A DNA stretch of 8,467 nucleotides from the NCBI GenBank assembly GCA_016870425.1, contig VGBQ01000115.1:1-8467 (forward strand). The letters run 5' to 3'. Under the pieces are notes generated by a model. The model saw only the letters and a list, made by a program, of their open reading frames with translations, was not told where the DNA came from and made no database searches. The stretch's first letter is position 1. The number at the start of each line of letters is the position of its first letter. Shown one piece after another: positions 1-6,420 of this stretch. Made by a program: the position numbers and the translations under genes. This stretch comes from Actinomycetota bacterium (lineage in GTDB: Bacteria; Actinomycetota; Actinomycetes; S36-B12).

Positions 1-634
1 TGAGGCCATCGCCGTAGAGCGGCACCCTGAGGCCATCGATGAGATTGGTGACGAAGAGCGGGATCACCTTCTCCGGGAACTGATAGGGCCCGTAGTTGTT
101 GGAGCAGCGCGTGCTTGACACACTCATGCCGTAGGTCCGGTGATAGGCGCGGACGAGCAGCTCAGCCGCTGCCTTCGATGCGGCGTACGGCGAGTTGGGG
201 AGCAGGGGCGAATCCTCGGTCCACGAGCCGGTGTCGATGGAGCCGTAGACCTCATCGGTGCCGATGTGGACCACCCGGGATGTCTCGTGGCGCCGGCAGG
301 CATCGAGGAGTGCCTGCGTCCCCACGACATTGGTGACGACGAAGTCCTGCGGGCCGGCGATCGACCGGTCCACGTGCGTCTCGGCGGCGAAGTTGACGAC
401 CACGTCATGGCCCGGCACCACCTGGTCCAGGAGCACCCCGTCGCAGATATCGCCCTGGACGAAGGAATACCGCGGGTCCTGCGCGACGGCTGCCAGGTTG
501 TCCAGGTTGCCGGCGTAGGTGAGTTTGTCGAGCACCTGCACGCCCTCGATATCGTCACCCAGGCTACCGTCGAGCAGGCTGCGCACGTAGTGCGAGCCGA
601 TGAAGCCTGCTCCCCCGGTGACCAGATACCTCAC
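1..634 (-). CDS. rmlB: dTDP-glucose 4,6-dehydratase (partial, N-terminal part)
   Basis: This enzyme converts dTDP-glucose to dTDP-4-keto-6-deoxyglucose, the second step of dTDP-L-rhamnose and other deoxysugar synthesis, in the cytoplasm. The visible 211 residues hold the N-terminal Rossmann motif TGGAGFIGSH (residues 6-15), LDKLTYAGNLDNL (35-47), the family-typical NFAAETHVDRS (81-91), the catalytic TDEVYG (126-131), the SDR pair Tyr150/Lys154 in SPYAASK, and SNNYGPYQFPEK (178-189). About 120 residues of the C-terminal sugar-nucleotide part are missing because the window ends. The start is GTG at 634; a nearer ATG (645-643) reads into a stop after three codons. It begins 28 bases after copC on the same strand and has its own TAGGAT box six bases before the start, so it may be transcribed separately. 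No other rml gene is visible. Motif matches make the family call strong; only the end product sugar is open. Confidence 0.95.
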   Translation of the reverse strand, partial: MRYLVTGGAGFIGSHYVRSLLDGSLGDDIEGVQVLDKLTYAGNLDNLAAVAQDPRYSFVQGDICDGVLLDQVVPGHDVVVNFAAETHVDRSIAGPQDFVVTNVVGTQALLDACRRHETSRVVHIGTDEVYGSIDTGSWTEDSPLLPNSPYAASKAAAELLVRAYHRTYGMSVSSTRCSNNYGPYQFPEKVIPLFVTNLIDGLRVPLYGDGL

Positions 635-640
635 GCCCGC

Positions 641-646
641 ATCCTA
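641..646 (-). promoter_or_regulatory. Candidate -10 box TAGGAT for rmlB (leaderless) or ribosome-binding core
   Basis: TAGGAT lies exactly six bases before the GTG start of rmlB. This is the spacing expected of an actinobacterial TANNNT -10 element whose transcript starts at the initiation codon. The same bases include AGG with an eight-base spacer, which would also work as a Shine-Dalgarno core, so the two readings cannot be separated by eye. I see no convincing -35 element. Confidence 0.35.
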
Positions 647-662
647 CGAGCGGGTGAACGCC

Positions 663-1316
663 CTACGAGCTGATTCGGACGACCCCGGTGAGCGTGCGCG
701 CGGACGATGCCGAGGTGTACGCCGTGACCGTCACGGAATACGAGCCCGCGAAGGGCAGCATCCCCCGCGCCCGACCCTTCGACAGCGACCAGGTGAAGGG
801 CTCGGGGAAGCCCGGCAGGCGCCAGCTAACCTGCCCGATCGCCTTGCGGAGGTCACCGCGCAGCCGGAGCGTGCGTGTGCCGACCCGCGTGCCGGACAGC
901 CCCACCGATGTCCCCGACAGTCGGACGGTGGCCTTCGCGGAGGGTGGGTCAGGCAGCCGCACGGAGAAGCCGAGGGCGTTGGAGACGGTGTGCCCGTCAG
1001 CACTGATGACGCGGTACACGAGGGCATAGCGACCCGCGGAAGTCAAGCGCACCGATGCGGTCACGGATGAGCCGGTAACGCGCGCGGGTCCCGACAGCGT
1101 GACACCCGAGGAGGTGAGCACGCGCAGGGCCGACGCCGAGCCACTCACGGACTCACTAAAGGTGATGTGCGCGCTCGTGAGCGATGACGCGTTGGCTCCC
1201 TCCGCGGGACTGCTGGAGACGACGCGTGCATGCCCCCAGGCCGGACCGGCGCACACGAGGGCGAGTGCGGTGGTGGCGGCCAGCATGCTGGCCGCCACCA
1301 CCATCGGACGTGGCAC
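663..1316 (-). CDS. Secreted CopC-like copper-binding protein with C-terminal extension
   Basis: Predicted exported copper carrier of the CopC family (217 aa). Residues 1-28 form a signal peptide with cleavage likely after AWG, leaving His29 as the mature N-terminus. CopC proteins bind Cu(II) through the N-terminal His plus an Asp and a His; the matching residues here are His29, Asp107 and His109, the last two in VISADGHTVS. The HARVVSSSPAEG start and the FSESVSG stretch also fit CopC. The CopC domain ends near residue 121. It has no methionines, so the Cu(I) Met/His site of Pseudomonas-type CopC is absent. Residues 125-217 form an extra Ser/Thr/Arg-rich, probably beta-strand region with no membrane anchor. 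The GTG start overlaps the ycnI-like stop by one base (TAGTG), so the genes are translationally coupled. ATG at codon 5 is an alternative start. A 34-bp palindrome covers its first codons. Confidence 0.85.
   Translation of the reverse strand: MPRPMVVAASMLAATTALALVCAGPAWGHARVVSSSPAEGANASSLTSAHITFSESVSGSASALRVLTSSGVTLSGPARVTGSSVTASVRLTSAGRYALVYRVISADGHTVSNALGFSVRLPDPPSAKATVRLSGTSVGLSGTRVGTRTLRLRGDLRKAIGQVSWRLPGFPEPFTWSLSKGRARGMLPFAGSYSVTVTAYTSASSARTLTGVVRISS
1269..1302. repeat. Perfect 34-bp palindrome in the first codons of the CopC-like gene
   Basis: Every base from 1269 to 1302 pairs with its mirror about the centre of GCATGC (1285/1286). Arms are 17 bp, or 15 bp with a CATG loop when folded as RNA. 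It begins 12 bases after the GTG start codon and encodes part of the signal peptide (about residues 5-16). No T-run follows on either strand, so a classical intrinsic terminator is unlikely. A strong hairpin here could slow translation or act as a regulatory site between ycnI and copC; this is inference. Confidence 0.9.
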
Positions 1317-1807
1317 TAGTGGCCTCCGCCTGACGCAGGTCCCACCTCGACGGTGGGCACCTCATCGCCGATCCAGGCGACCTTGCCCTTGACGCAGTGC
1401 TGCACCGTCGGCAATTCGACCTTGCCCTCGGCCGCGGGCCACTTGACGGAGACTCCGAAGTCGACGAACTGGTCATCGGGCAGCGGGTCGCCCGTGGCAT
1501 TCCAGATGAGCTGGCGTGAGCCATCGGCTCGCTTGACGACCTTGGCCTTCCAGCCGCCGATCATTTGGGGCTTGGCAGACTCGAAGGACGCCGGGACGGT
1601 GATGGTGACCCGCTTGGTGGGCGAGCCATCGCATCCGTGGGGGATGCGCATCCAGAGGGCGCCGTACCCACCGGCGGTGGCCTTGCCGCCGTACATCTGG
1701 ACGGTCGCATGTGCGGAAGCTGGCGAAGCAGCGAGGAGCCCAGCACCCGCGATGAGGGCGGTGCAGGCCGATGCCGCGATGACGCGGCGAAGTGAACGAG
1801 CATTCAT
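1316..1807 (-). CDS. Secreted YcnI/DUF1775 family copper-binding protein
   Basis: A 163-residue exported protein of the YcnI (DUF1775) family, whose members bind copper at the cell surface through an N-terminal His and a conserved Trp. Residues 1-32 are a signal peptide (MNARSLRR, hydrophobic core, ASPASA); cleavage after ASA leaves His33 first, in HATVQ. Family signatures seen are IPHGCDGSPTKRVTITVP (55-72), GGWKAKV (84-90), LIWNATG (100-106) and VDFGVSVKWP (115-124). Cys59 and Cys138 could form a disulfide. The ATG at 1807 is preferred over an upstream in-frame start at 1864: GAAAGG stands seven bases before it and the signal peptide then has normal length. Many actinobacterial relatives carry a C-terminal membrane helix; this one stops after ASGGGH, so it should be soluble outside the membrane. 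It is the middle gene of the copper module, 67 bases after the membrane-protein gene. Confidence 0.88.
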   Translation of the reverse strand: MNARSLRRVIAASACTALIAGAGLLAASPASAHATVQMYGGKATAGGYGALWMRIPHGCDGSPTKRVTITVPASFESAKPQMIGGWKAKVVKRADGSRQLIWNATGDPLPDDQFVDFGVSVKWPAAEGKVELPTVQHCVKGKVAWIGDEVPTVEVGPASGGGH

Positions 1808-1874
1808 GGTGAAACCTTTCGTGAAGGCGCGCAGGCGCGCGCTGAATGGGGACCGTGCGGTCATGCACTGCGGA
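1808..1874 (-). promoter_or_regulatory. 67-bp leader between the membrane-protein gene and the ycnI-like gene
   Basis: This gap holds the ribosome-binding site GAAAGG (about 1815-1820) of the ycnI-like gene. Upstream of it are a GC-only inverted repeat (GCGCGC, four-base loop, GCGCGC) and a small GACC-GCAC-GGTC hairpin. These could fold in the mRNA and separate translation of the two genes, but none is long enough to call a terminator and I see no recognisable copper-sensor operator. Confidence 0.3.
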
Positions 1875-2474
1875 CTAGACGCAGTAGGCCGGCGGTCCCC
1901 TCCTCACGAGTACGTCGGACAAGCCGAGGGGGACGCTGGGCGCCTCGGGGCGGTCGAAAAGCGGAGCCGCCACCCGGTGAGGGTGGGGTGAAGCGGGCAC
2001 GGCGTAGGTGCGAATGGTGCCGCCGAGGATGGCGACCGCTGCGCTCAGCAGCCAGTCCGCATTCACGAGCAGGAGGGCCAGCAGACCGGCTGACACCGTG
2101 TGGGCAGCTGCCATGCCGGGTGACGGCACCAGCGCGCTGAAGTCACGGGCTGTCAGGGTCGATGCCGCGGGGCCATGATGCAGCGCGAGGGTGGAGACGC
2201 CATCTCCGGCCGTGGGCAGCGAGAACCACGCAAACCACGCATGCAGGGCGAACTGCCCGATCACCATCGCCGCGATAGCGCGGGTCCAACCCAACCGGGT
2301 GCGGCATACCCCAAGAGCCGCGGCGGCGAGGATCACCACGGTGACCGCAGCAAGGGGCCACGATGGGGGGTGGCCGTGGGTTGCGTGTGCTGCCGCCGTC
2401 ACCAGGGTGATGACCAGGCTCAGGGCTACTGCGCGGACGCCCGCGGCACCGCGCACCGGGGGGCCACTGAGCAC
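1875..2474 (-). CDS. Four-helix membrane protein with extracytoplasmic histidine clusters, copper-module member
   Basis: I do not recognise a named family. The 199-residue protein has four hydrophobic segments at about 12-29, 37-57, 63-84 and 118-151. Arginines at 8 and 14 and at 58, 60 and 65 place the N-terminus and the middle loop inside by the positive-inside rule. The loops with HATHGH (30-35) and His99-His100 then lie outside. More histidines are at 78, 125, 164 and 166. The tail (165-199) is proline-rich, cytoplasmic by this model, and ends RRGPPAYCV. The GTG start has a TAGGGT box six bases upstream. It is the first gene of the set with ycnI- and copC-like genes, so a role in copper handling at the membrane is likely by context only. 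It lacks the length and helix number expected of a CopD/YcnJ permease. Confidence 0.75.
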   Translation of the reverse strand: MLSGPPVRGAAGVRAVALSLVITLVTAAAHATHGHPPSWPLAAVTVVILAAAALGVCRTRLGWTRAIAAMVIGQFALHAWFAWFSLPTAGDGVSTLALHHGPAASTLTARDFSALVPSPGMAAAHTVSAGLLALLLVNADWLLSAAVAILGGTIRTYAVPASPHPHRVAAPLFDRPEAPSVPLGLSDVLVRRGPPAYCV

Positions 2475-2480
2475 GCGTGC

Positions 2481-2486
2481 ACCCTA
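2481..2486 (-). promoter_or_regulatory. Candidate -10 box TAGGGT for the copper module (leaderless) or ribosome-binding core
   Basis: TAGGGT lies exactly six bases before the GTG start of the membrane-protein gene, just after the end of the preceding operon, where a promoter is expected. AGGG with a seven-base spacer could instead serve as a ribosome-binding site. Upstream, GGATAGG occurs twice on the minus strand (2492-2498 and 2521-2527), a possible operator repeat. No clear -35 element is seen. Confidence 0.4.
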
Positions 2487-2528
2487 GCCCACCTATCCAT
2501 CCCTTAGCGGGCGAAGATCGCCTATCCC

Positions 2529-2578
2529 TTCACGCGAGGCCCTGTGCGGCAGCGGCCTCACGCAGGGCCTCGCGTGAA
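2529..2578 (-). terminator. 16-bp-arm inverted repeat over the CoA-transferase stop codon, candidate terminator
   Basis: Positions 2529-2544 are perfectly complementary to 2563-2578, with an 18-base loop. The repeat spans the last 16 or so codons of the CoA-transferase gene and its TGA. A second small hairpin follows at 2510-2522 (5-bp stem, 3-base loop). No U-run follows, which is common in high-GC actinobacteria. It marks the likely end of the five-gene menJ operon before the copper module begins 55 bases downstream. Confidence 0.55.
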
Positions 2579-3756
2579 TCGGGATGGGCTGCGTGCTCGA
2601 TGAGCGAGCGAGCCTGGTCGCGCTCACTGAGCCCAACGATAGGTGCCACGCCCTGCTCGGTGACGACATAGCTGTGCTGGAAGGAGGTCACGGGCTCGTC
2701 GAGACGGGGCACGATCGTCGACACCTGGGCCTTGGCATGCCACGAGGGCAGCGCGATGTAGCTCGCACCACCGCGGGAGTGGAGGGCCCCGTCGATGAAG
2801 TCGACGGAGCCGCCGAAGCCGCTGTAGATGCGGCCCTTCATGCGGCTCGCATTCGCCTGGTCAAAGAGATCCACCTGCAGTGCCGCGTTGACACTGGTCA
2901 TCTGACGCTGTCGCGCGATGCGACCGGGGTCGTTGGTCGTCTCGGTGCGCAGCATCCGGACACGGTGATTGAGATGCACGAAGTCGTAGAGGTCACGTGA
3001 GCCAAAGAGGAAGGACGCCGTGAGTGGGATCTGCGGGTCGAGTGCGCCGCGATGCTCAAGGGCCAGGGCGCCGTCGGAGAACATCTCCGACCAGATCCGC
3101 AGGCCTCGTCGCTCCGTGAGCCGATGAAGCACAGCATCGGGCACGTCGCCGATGCCCAATTGGAGGGTGGCTCCGTCTGTCACCTGGGCGGCGATCCGGT
3201 CGCCGATCTGCTGCGAGACCTCCGACGGCACATGCGGTGCTGACTCGGCCACGGGTGCGTCCACCTCGACGAGGTAGTCGATCTCGGTGTCGTAGACCTG
3301 ACCGTCACCGTAGGTATAGGGCATCTGCGGATTCGCCTGCACGATGACCGGAGCACCGACCTCGCGCGCGGCCTCGATCGCCGCCGGCATGACATTGACC
3401 TCGATGCCGAGGCTGACGGTGTCGTAGCGAGGGGCGGACGCGTGCACAAAGACAGCGTCCGGACGCAGCGGGCCGCGGTAGAGCGCCGGGACGAGGCTGA
3501 GCCGACTGGGGATGTATCGCAATCGGGGTGAGTGTCGCATGGCTGGTCCCACGAAGCAGGTCTCCAGGGTCACGCCATCGCGATCGGGGATGCCCGGCTG
3601 GGCATTGAGCATGTGCAGCGTGAACTCCGGCACCTGCTCATCGAGCACGCGCAGCAGTGCGGAGGGAGCAGCGAAGTTGCCCGATGCCACGATGCGTGGA
3701 TTCGAGGGCAGGTGCGCGAGGACGCTCGTGAGTTGCTCAAGGGTGATGTGCTTCAC
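2530..3756 (-). CDS. Acetyl-CoA hydrolase/CoA-transferase family protein
   Basis: A 408-residue enzyme of the acetyl-CoA hydrolase / 4-hydroxybutyrate CoA-transferase family, which moves CoA between carboxylic acids through a glutamyl-CoA intermediate. Family landmarks are VFVHASAPRYDTVSLG (102-117), VIVQANPQMPYTYGDG (137-152), LQLGIGDVPDAVL (198-210), the SEMFSDGAL stretch with candidate catalytic Glu224, SVNAALQVDLFDQAN (288-302), the Gly-rich IYSGFGGSVDFIDGA (310-324) and VVTEQGVA (364-371). Many relatives have HTEM where this has WSEM; the Glu is kept. It is slightly shorter than the roughly 430 residues common in the family but looks complete. GTG is chosen because an ATG three bases earlier is out of frame and stops at once. 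It starts 14 bases after the ABM gene, with AGGGGA ten bases before the GTG. The acid substrates cannot be deduced; in this operon it may activate or release an acyl group. Confidence 0.88.
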   Translation of the reverse strand: MKHITLEQLTSVLAHLPSNPRIVASGNFAAPSALLRVLDEQVPEFTLHMLNAQPGIPDRDGVTLETCFVGPAMRHSPRLRYIPSRLSLVPALYRGPLRPDAVFVHASAPRYDTVSLGIEVNVMPAAIEAAREVGAPVIVQANPQMPYTYGDGQVYDTEIDYLVEVDAPVAESAPHVPSEVSQQIGDRIAAQVTDGATLQLGIGDVPDAVLHRLTERRGLRIWSEMFSDGALALEHRGALDPQIPLTASFLFGSRDLYDFVHLNHRVRMLRTETTNDPGRIARQRQMTSVNAALQVDLFDQANASRMKGRIYSGFGGSVDFIDGALHSRGGASYIALPSWHAKAQVSTIVPRLDEPVTSFQHSYVVTEQGVAPIVGLSERDQARSLIEHAAHPDSREALREAAAAQGLA

Positions 3757-3770
3757 CGCATCAGTGTCCC

Positions 3771-4130
3771 CTAGAGCGAGAGATCCTCGCTCAGGACCTG
3801 CTCCTGCAGGGACATGCGCAGGGGATCGAGGCGCAGGATGGCCGGCGGTGCACCCAGCACGTCGGGAAGCTCAGTCATCAACTGGGCGAAACCATCCGCG
3901 GCGCGATGCTCCTCCTGGGCGTCGTCGTCGCGGAAGATCTCGTAGAGCCACACGATGTTGGCGTCGTCCGGGTCGAGGTGGACGACGAACATCTCGGTGC
4001 CTGGCTCCTCCTCGAGACCGTCGCTGTAGCGATGCAGCGCATCCAGCAGCGCGGGTCGCATGCCCTCGGTCGCGGTGAGGCGCACGAGCATCCCCCGGCG
4101 CCCGGGAGTGAGGGATTGACGCAGTCGCAT
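3771..4130 (-). CDS. ABM-domain (antibiotic biosynthesis monooxygenase-like) protein
   Basis: A 119-residue cytoplasmic protein with one ferredoxin-like ABM domain at about residues 14-104. Typical features are the strand MLVRLTATEG (14-23), the helix RPALLDALHRYSDGLEEEPG (25-44), then EMFVVHLDPDDANIVWLYEIFRD with the conserved W-x-Y-E-x-(F/Y) pattern (W61, Y63, E64, F66), and a helix starting EEHRAADGF. ABM proteins include quinol monooxygenases such as YgiN and cofactor-free oxygenases, but many have unknown substrates. ATG at 4130 follows the SDR stop by nine bases. Met14 (4091) sits right at the domain start after GGGGG and is a possible alternative start. Placement two genes after menJ makes a quinone-type substrate conceivable, which is inference only. 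Confidence 0.8.
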   Translation of the reverse strand: MRLRQSLTPGRRGMLVRLTATEGMRPALLDALHRYSDGLEEEPGTEMFVVHLDPDDANIVWLYEIFRDDDAQEEHRAADGFAQLMTELPDVLGAPPAILRLDPLRMSLQEQVLSEDLSL

Positions 4131-4136
4131 GCTGTG

Positions 4137-4142
4137 AGCCTA
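4137..4142 (-). promoter_or_regulatory. TAGGCT box six bases before the ABM gene start
   Basis: TAGGCT is followed by six bases and the ATG of the ABM gene, the same layout as before rmlB, the copper module and the lipoprotein. Its TAG is also the stop codon of the SDR gene. It could be an internal leaderless promoter in the operon or simply an AGG ribosome-binding core with an eight-base spacer; the second is more likely here. Confidence 0.3.
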
Positions 4143-5141
4143 CGTCGCCGGCAGCAGCCCCACCTGTCGCAGCCACGCCGCAGTCCGCTCGCGACCCTCG
4201 GCGAGATCGACCCGCGGTGCCCATCCCAGGCCCTGCAGGCGCGAGGTGTCGTAGGCACCGTGCCGGCGCAGGTAGCGGATCGACTGACGGTCCAGGTCCA
4301 GGCGCTGCCGCAGGCCCTCGGGCAGCACGGCCGCGAGCGCGCCCACGGCCGGCTCGGCCAGCCACCCCGGCACGGTCGGGGCGAAGCGCATGCCGAGCAG
4401 GTCGGCGTAGTAGCCGTAGAACTCCTTCGCCGGTGTCGCCACGCCGTCGGTCGCCGTCAGGGGTACGCCGCTCCACTCATCACCTGCCGCGATGACGGCC
4501 TCGATTGCGTCCACGAGGTTGTCGATGTAGACGTGATTGATGGCCGAGGGATTGACGTAGAGGAACGTGCGGTCGCGCATGTGCTGCACCGGCCGCACGA
4601 TCCAGGGCGTGGAGTAGGGGCCGTAGACGTCGCCGGGGCGCACGATGTGCACGGCGAATTCCCCCGGCACGTCGACGTCGCGGAGCAGGTGCTCCGCTCG
4701 GATCTTCGTCGCGCAGTAGGGATTGGCTGCATGGTGCACGGGGCCGTCCTCCGCCACCCCGTGCGGGAAGTCGAAGCCGTGCACCATCACGCTCGACAGG
4801 TGCACGAACGACCGGGCGCCGGCATCGCGCGCGGCAAGGGCCACCCACAGCGGGGCCTGGGCGTTGACGCGGTCGAAGTCGGTCCACTCGCCCGACTCGG
4901 CGACGATGGCCGCCGTGTGCACCACGATGTCCGCCCCCTGCACGAGGCGGCGGATGTCCGCCGGGCGCGTGACGTCGCCCACGAGGTAGTCCACACGCGG
5001 ATCGGCGTCGGGTGTGAGCGGGTCGCTCGAGTCAGGCACACGACGATCCAGGCCGCGCACTGTGGCACCGGCGTCGGCATAACGCCGCGCGACCGCATCG
5101 CCGATGAAGCCGGCGGCTCCGGTGACGGCAACGGTGGTCAT
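4140..5141 (-). CDS. NAD(P)-dependent epimerase/dehydratase (extended SDR)
   Basis: A 333-residue extended short-chain dehydrogenase/reductase. The N-terminal Rossmann motif is VTGAAGFIG (residues 6-14), with GLDRR (30-34) after strand 2, whose Asp32 favours NAD(H). DYLVGDVTRP (51-60), VVHTAAIV (73-80), FVHLSSVMVHG (112-122) and the catalytic pair Tyr142/Lys146 in NPYCATK follow, then VRPGDVYGP (167-175) and NHVYIDNLVDA (202-212). The pattern fits sugar-nucleotide epimerases and 3-beta-HSD-like enzymes; substrate specificity sits in the C-terminal half and I cannot assign it. Its ATG overlaps the menJ stop by one base (TGATG), so the two are translationally coupled, and its own stop is nine bases before the ABM start. 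The close coupling to menJ suggests action in the same pathway, possibly on an isoprenoid or quinone-related compound, but a housekeeping sugar role is equally possible. Confidence 0.88.
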   Translation of the reverse strand: MTTVAVTGAAGFIGDAVARRYADAGATVRGLDRRVPDSSDPLTPDADPRVDYLVGDVTRPADIRRLVQGADIVVHTAAIVAESGEWTDFDRVNAQAPLWVALAARDAGARSFVHLSSVMVHGFDFPHGVAEDGPVHHAANPYCATKIRAEHLLRDVDVPGEFAVHIVRPGDVYGPYSTPWIVRPVQHMRDRTFLYVNPSAINHVYIDNLVDAIEAVIAAGDEWSGVPLTATDGVATPAKEFYGYYADLLGMRFAPTVPGWLAEPAVGALAAVLPEGLRQRLDLDRQSIRYLRRHGAYDTSRLQGLGWAPRVDLAEGRERTAAWLRQVGLLPAT

Positions 5142-6376
5142 CAGCTGAAGGGTGGCCTATCGTCGAGCCGGACGGAAGCGCGACCCGCCGAGCGCCACAC
5201 GCGCGCGGTGAGATCGCGATCCTCAGGCGTGACGAGATTGCCCATCACGCGCAGGGCGATGGTCATGAGGAATTGCGAGCGCATGCCGACCGGGCCGAGG
5301 GTGGGCAGCAAGCCGGGCACGGTGATGAGCCCGGCGAGGCGTCGCGCGATGGAGAAGGCCTCGCCGTAGCGCTCGCGCAGCAGCCCGGGCCAGATCGTGG
5401 ACAGGTCGTAGCTCGGGCCCCGCGAGGTGATCACCTGCGCGGCGAGGTGACCGGTCTCGAGGCCGTAGTCGATGCCCTCCCCGTTGAGTGGATTGACGCA
5501 TCCGGCCGCGTCGCCGATGAGCAGCCAGTTGGGGCCGGAGACACCCGTCACGGCACCGCCCATGGGCAGCAGGGCCGACCACGGCGCGCGCACGTCGTCG
5601 TGCAACTCCCAGTCCTCACGCTGGCTATCGGCGTAGTAGGCCAGCAGGGAGCGGAGGTTGATGTCCGCGGGGCGTTGCGCGGTGGCGAGTGTGCCCACAC
5701 CGATATTCACTTCGCCGTCGCCGAGGGGGAAGATCCAGCCATATCCCGAGAGGATGCGATCGTCTTCCCCGCGCAACTCCAGGTGCGAGGAGATCCACTC
5801 GTCGTCGCTGCGGCCCGACTTGACGTAGCCGCGCGCAGCGACGCCGTACGCCGTGTCGCGATGCCACTCGCGACCGAGCACGCGGCCGAGCTGCGATCGC
5901 GCACCATCAGCGACGACGAGACGGCGGCAGGCAATCTCGCGTACGCCGTCGCCGGTCTTCACCGTCACCGACGTGACCCGGTCGCCATCACGGGTGACGT
6001 CGACCGCTCGCGCGCCTTCGATCGCCTGCGCGCCGGAGTCCAGTGCGACCTGGCGGATCGCGTGATCGAGCTCCAGGCGCGGTGCGGCGCCGCCGTAGTC
6101 GGGGAGGTTGCCGCCGGGCCAGGGGAGATAGAGGAGCTGACCGAATCCCGCGGCGCGCAATCCCCGATTGCGCGCACGACCCTCGAGCCAGCCGCCGAGA
6201 CCGAGGCCATCGAGCTCGGCGATCGCACGCGGGGTGAGACCATCTCCACACGGCTTGTCGCGCGGGAACTCCTCGGCGTCGAGCAGGACCGTGTCGAGCC
6301 CCGCGCGGGCGCACCACGCTGCCGCCGCCGAGCCTGCGGGCCCGGCGCCGACGACGAGGACGTCCGTGGAGGTCAC
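5141..6376 (-). CDS. menJ: Menaquinone reductase / geranylgeranyl reductase family flavoprotein
   Basis: A 411-residue FAD-dependent reductase that, in mycobacteria (MenJ, Rv0561c), saturates one isoprene unit of the menaquinone side chain. The FAD motif is VVGAGPAGSAAAA (8-20) with Asp33 ending strand 2. The family signature is FPRDKPCGDGLTPRA (37-51). Also seen are LVVADGARSQLGR, GYGWIFPLGDGEVNIGVG and the second flavin motif GDAAGCVNPLNGEGIDYGLE (288-307). The C-terminus RPPFS matches, as I recall it, the mycobacterial protein, and similarity seems to run end to end. The frame is open up to 6625, but GTG at 6376 puts the FAD motif at the N-terminus; an earlier start would overlap the CD225 gene with low-complexity sequence. 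AGGGGA lies ten bases before the GTG and a second AGGGG abuts it, so the ribosome-binding site is unclear. It starts 44 bases after the CD225 gene and shares one base with the SDR gene. Confidence 0.88.
   Translation of the reverse strand: MTSTDVLVVGAGPAGSAAAAWCARAGLDTVLLDAEEFPRDKPCGDGLTPRAIAELDGLGLGGWLEGRARNRGLRAAGFGQLLYLPWPGGNLPDYGGAAPRLELDHAIRQVALDSGAQAIEGARAVDVTRDGDRVTSVTVKTGDGVREIACRRLVVADGARSQLGRVLGREWHRDTAYGVAARGYVKSGRSDDEWISSHLELRGEDDRILSGYGWIFPLGDGEVNIGVGTLATAQRPADINLRSLLAYYADSQREDWELHDDVRAPWSALLPMGGAVTGVSGPNWLLIGDAAGCVNPLNGEGIDYGLETGHLAAQVITSRGPSYDLSTIWPGLLRERYGEAFSIARRLAGLITVPGLLPTLGPVGMRSQFLMTIALRVMGNLVTPEDRDLTARVWRSAGRASVRLDDRPPFS
6153..6175. repeat. 10-bp-arm hairpin repeat inside menJ
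   Basis: Positions 6153-6162 pair perfectly with 6166-6175 around a three-base CCC loop. It lies within coding sequence for the region about 67-74 residues into menJ. One such repeat is near chance expectation for a GC-rich window of this size, so it may have no role. Confidence 0.6.
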
Positions 6377-6420
6377 GCCCCTATCGTCCCCTGGGGCGGG
6401 AGCCTCGGCGACCGGAGGGG

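Noticed and set aside
643..670. Direct repeat CCTACGAGC (643-651 and 662-670) between copC and rmlB
   Set aside because: Nine bases, partly made up of the copC stop codon and the rmlB TAGGAT box; it may be chance and no function is indicated.
3906..5369. 487-codon open frame on the plus strand
   Set aside because: It lies antisense to the SDR, ABM and menJ genes, whose motifs are clear. The translation is His/Arg/Val-rich without recognisable domains, as expected from the complement of GC-rich genes.
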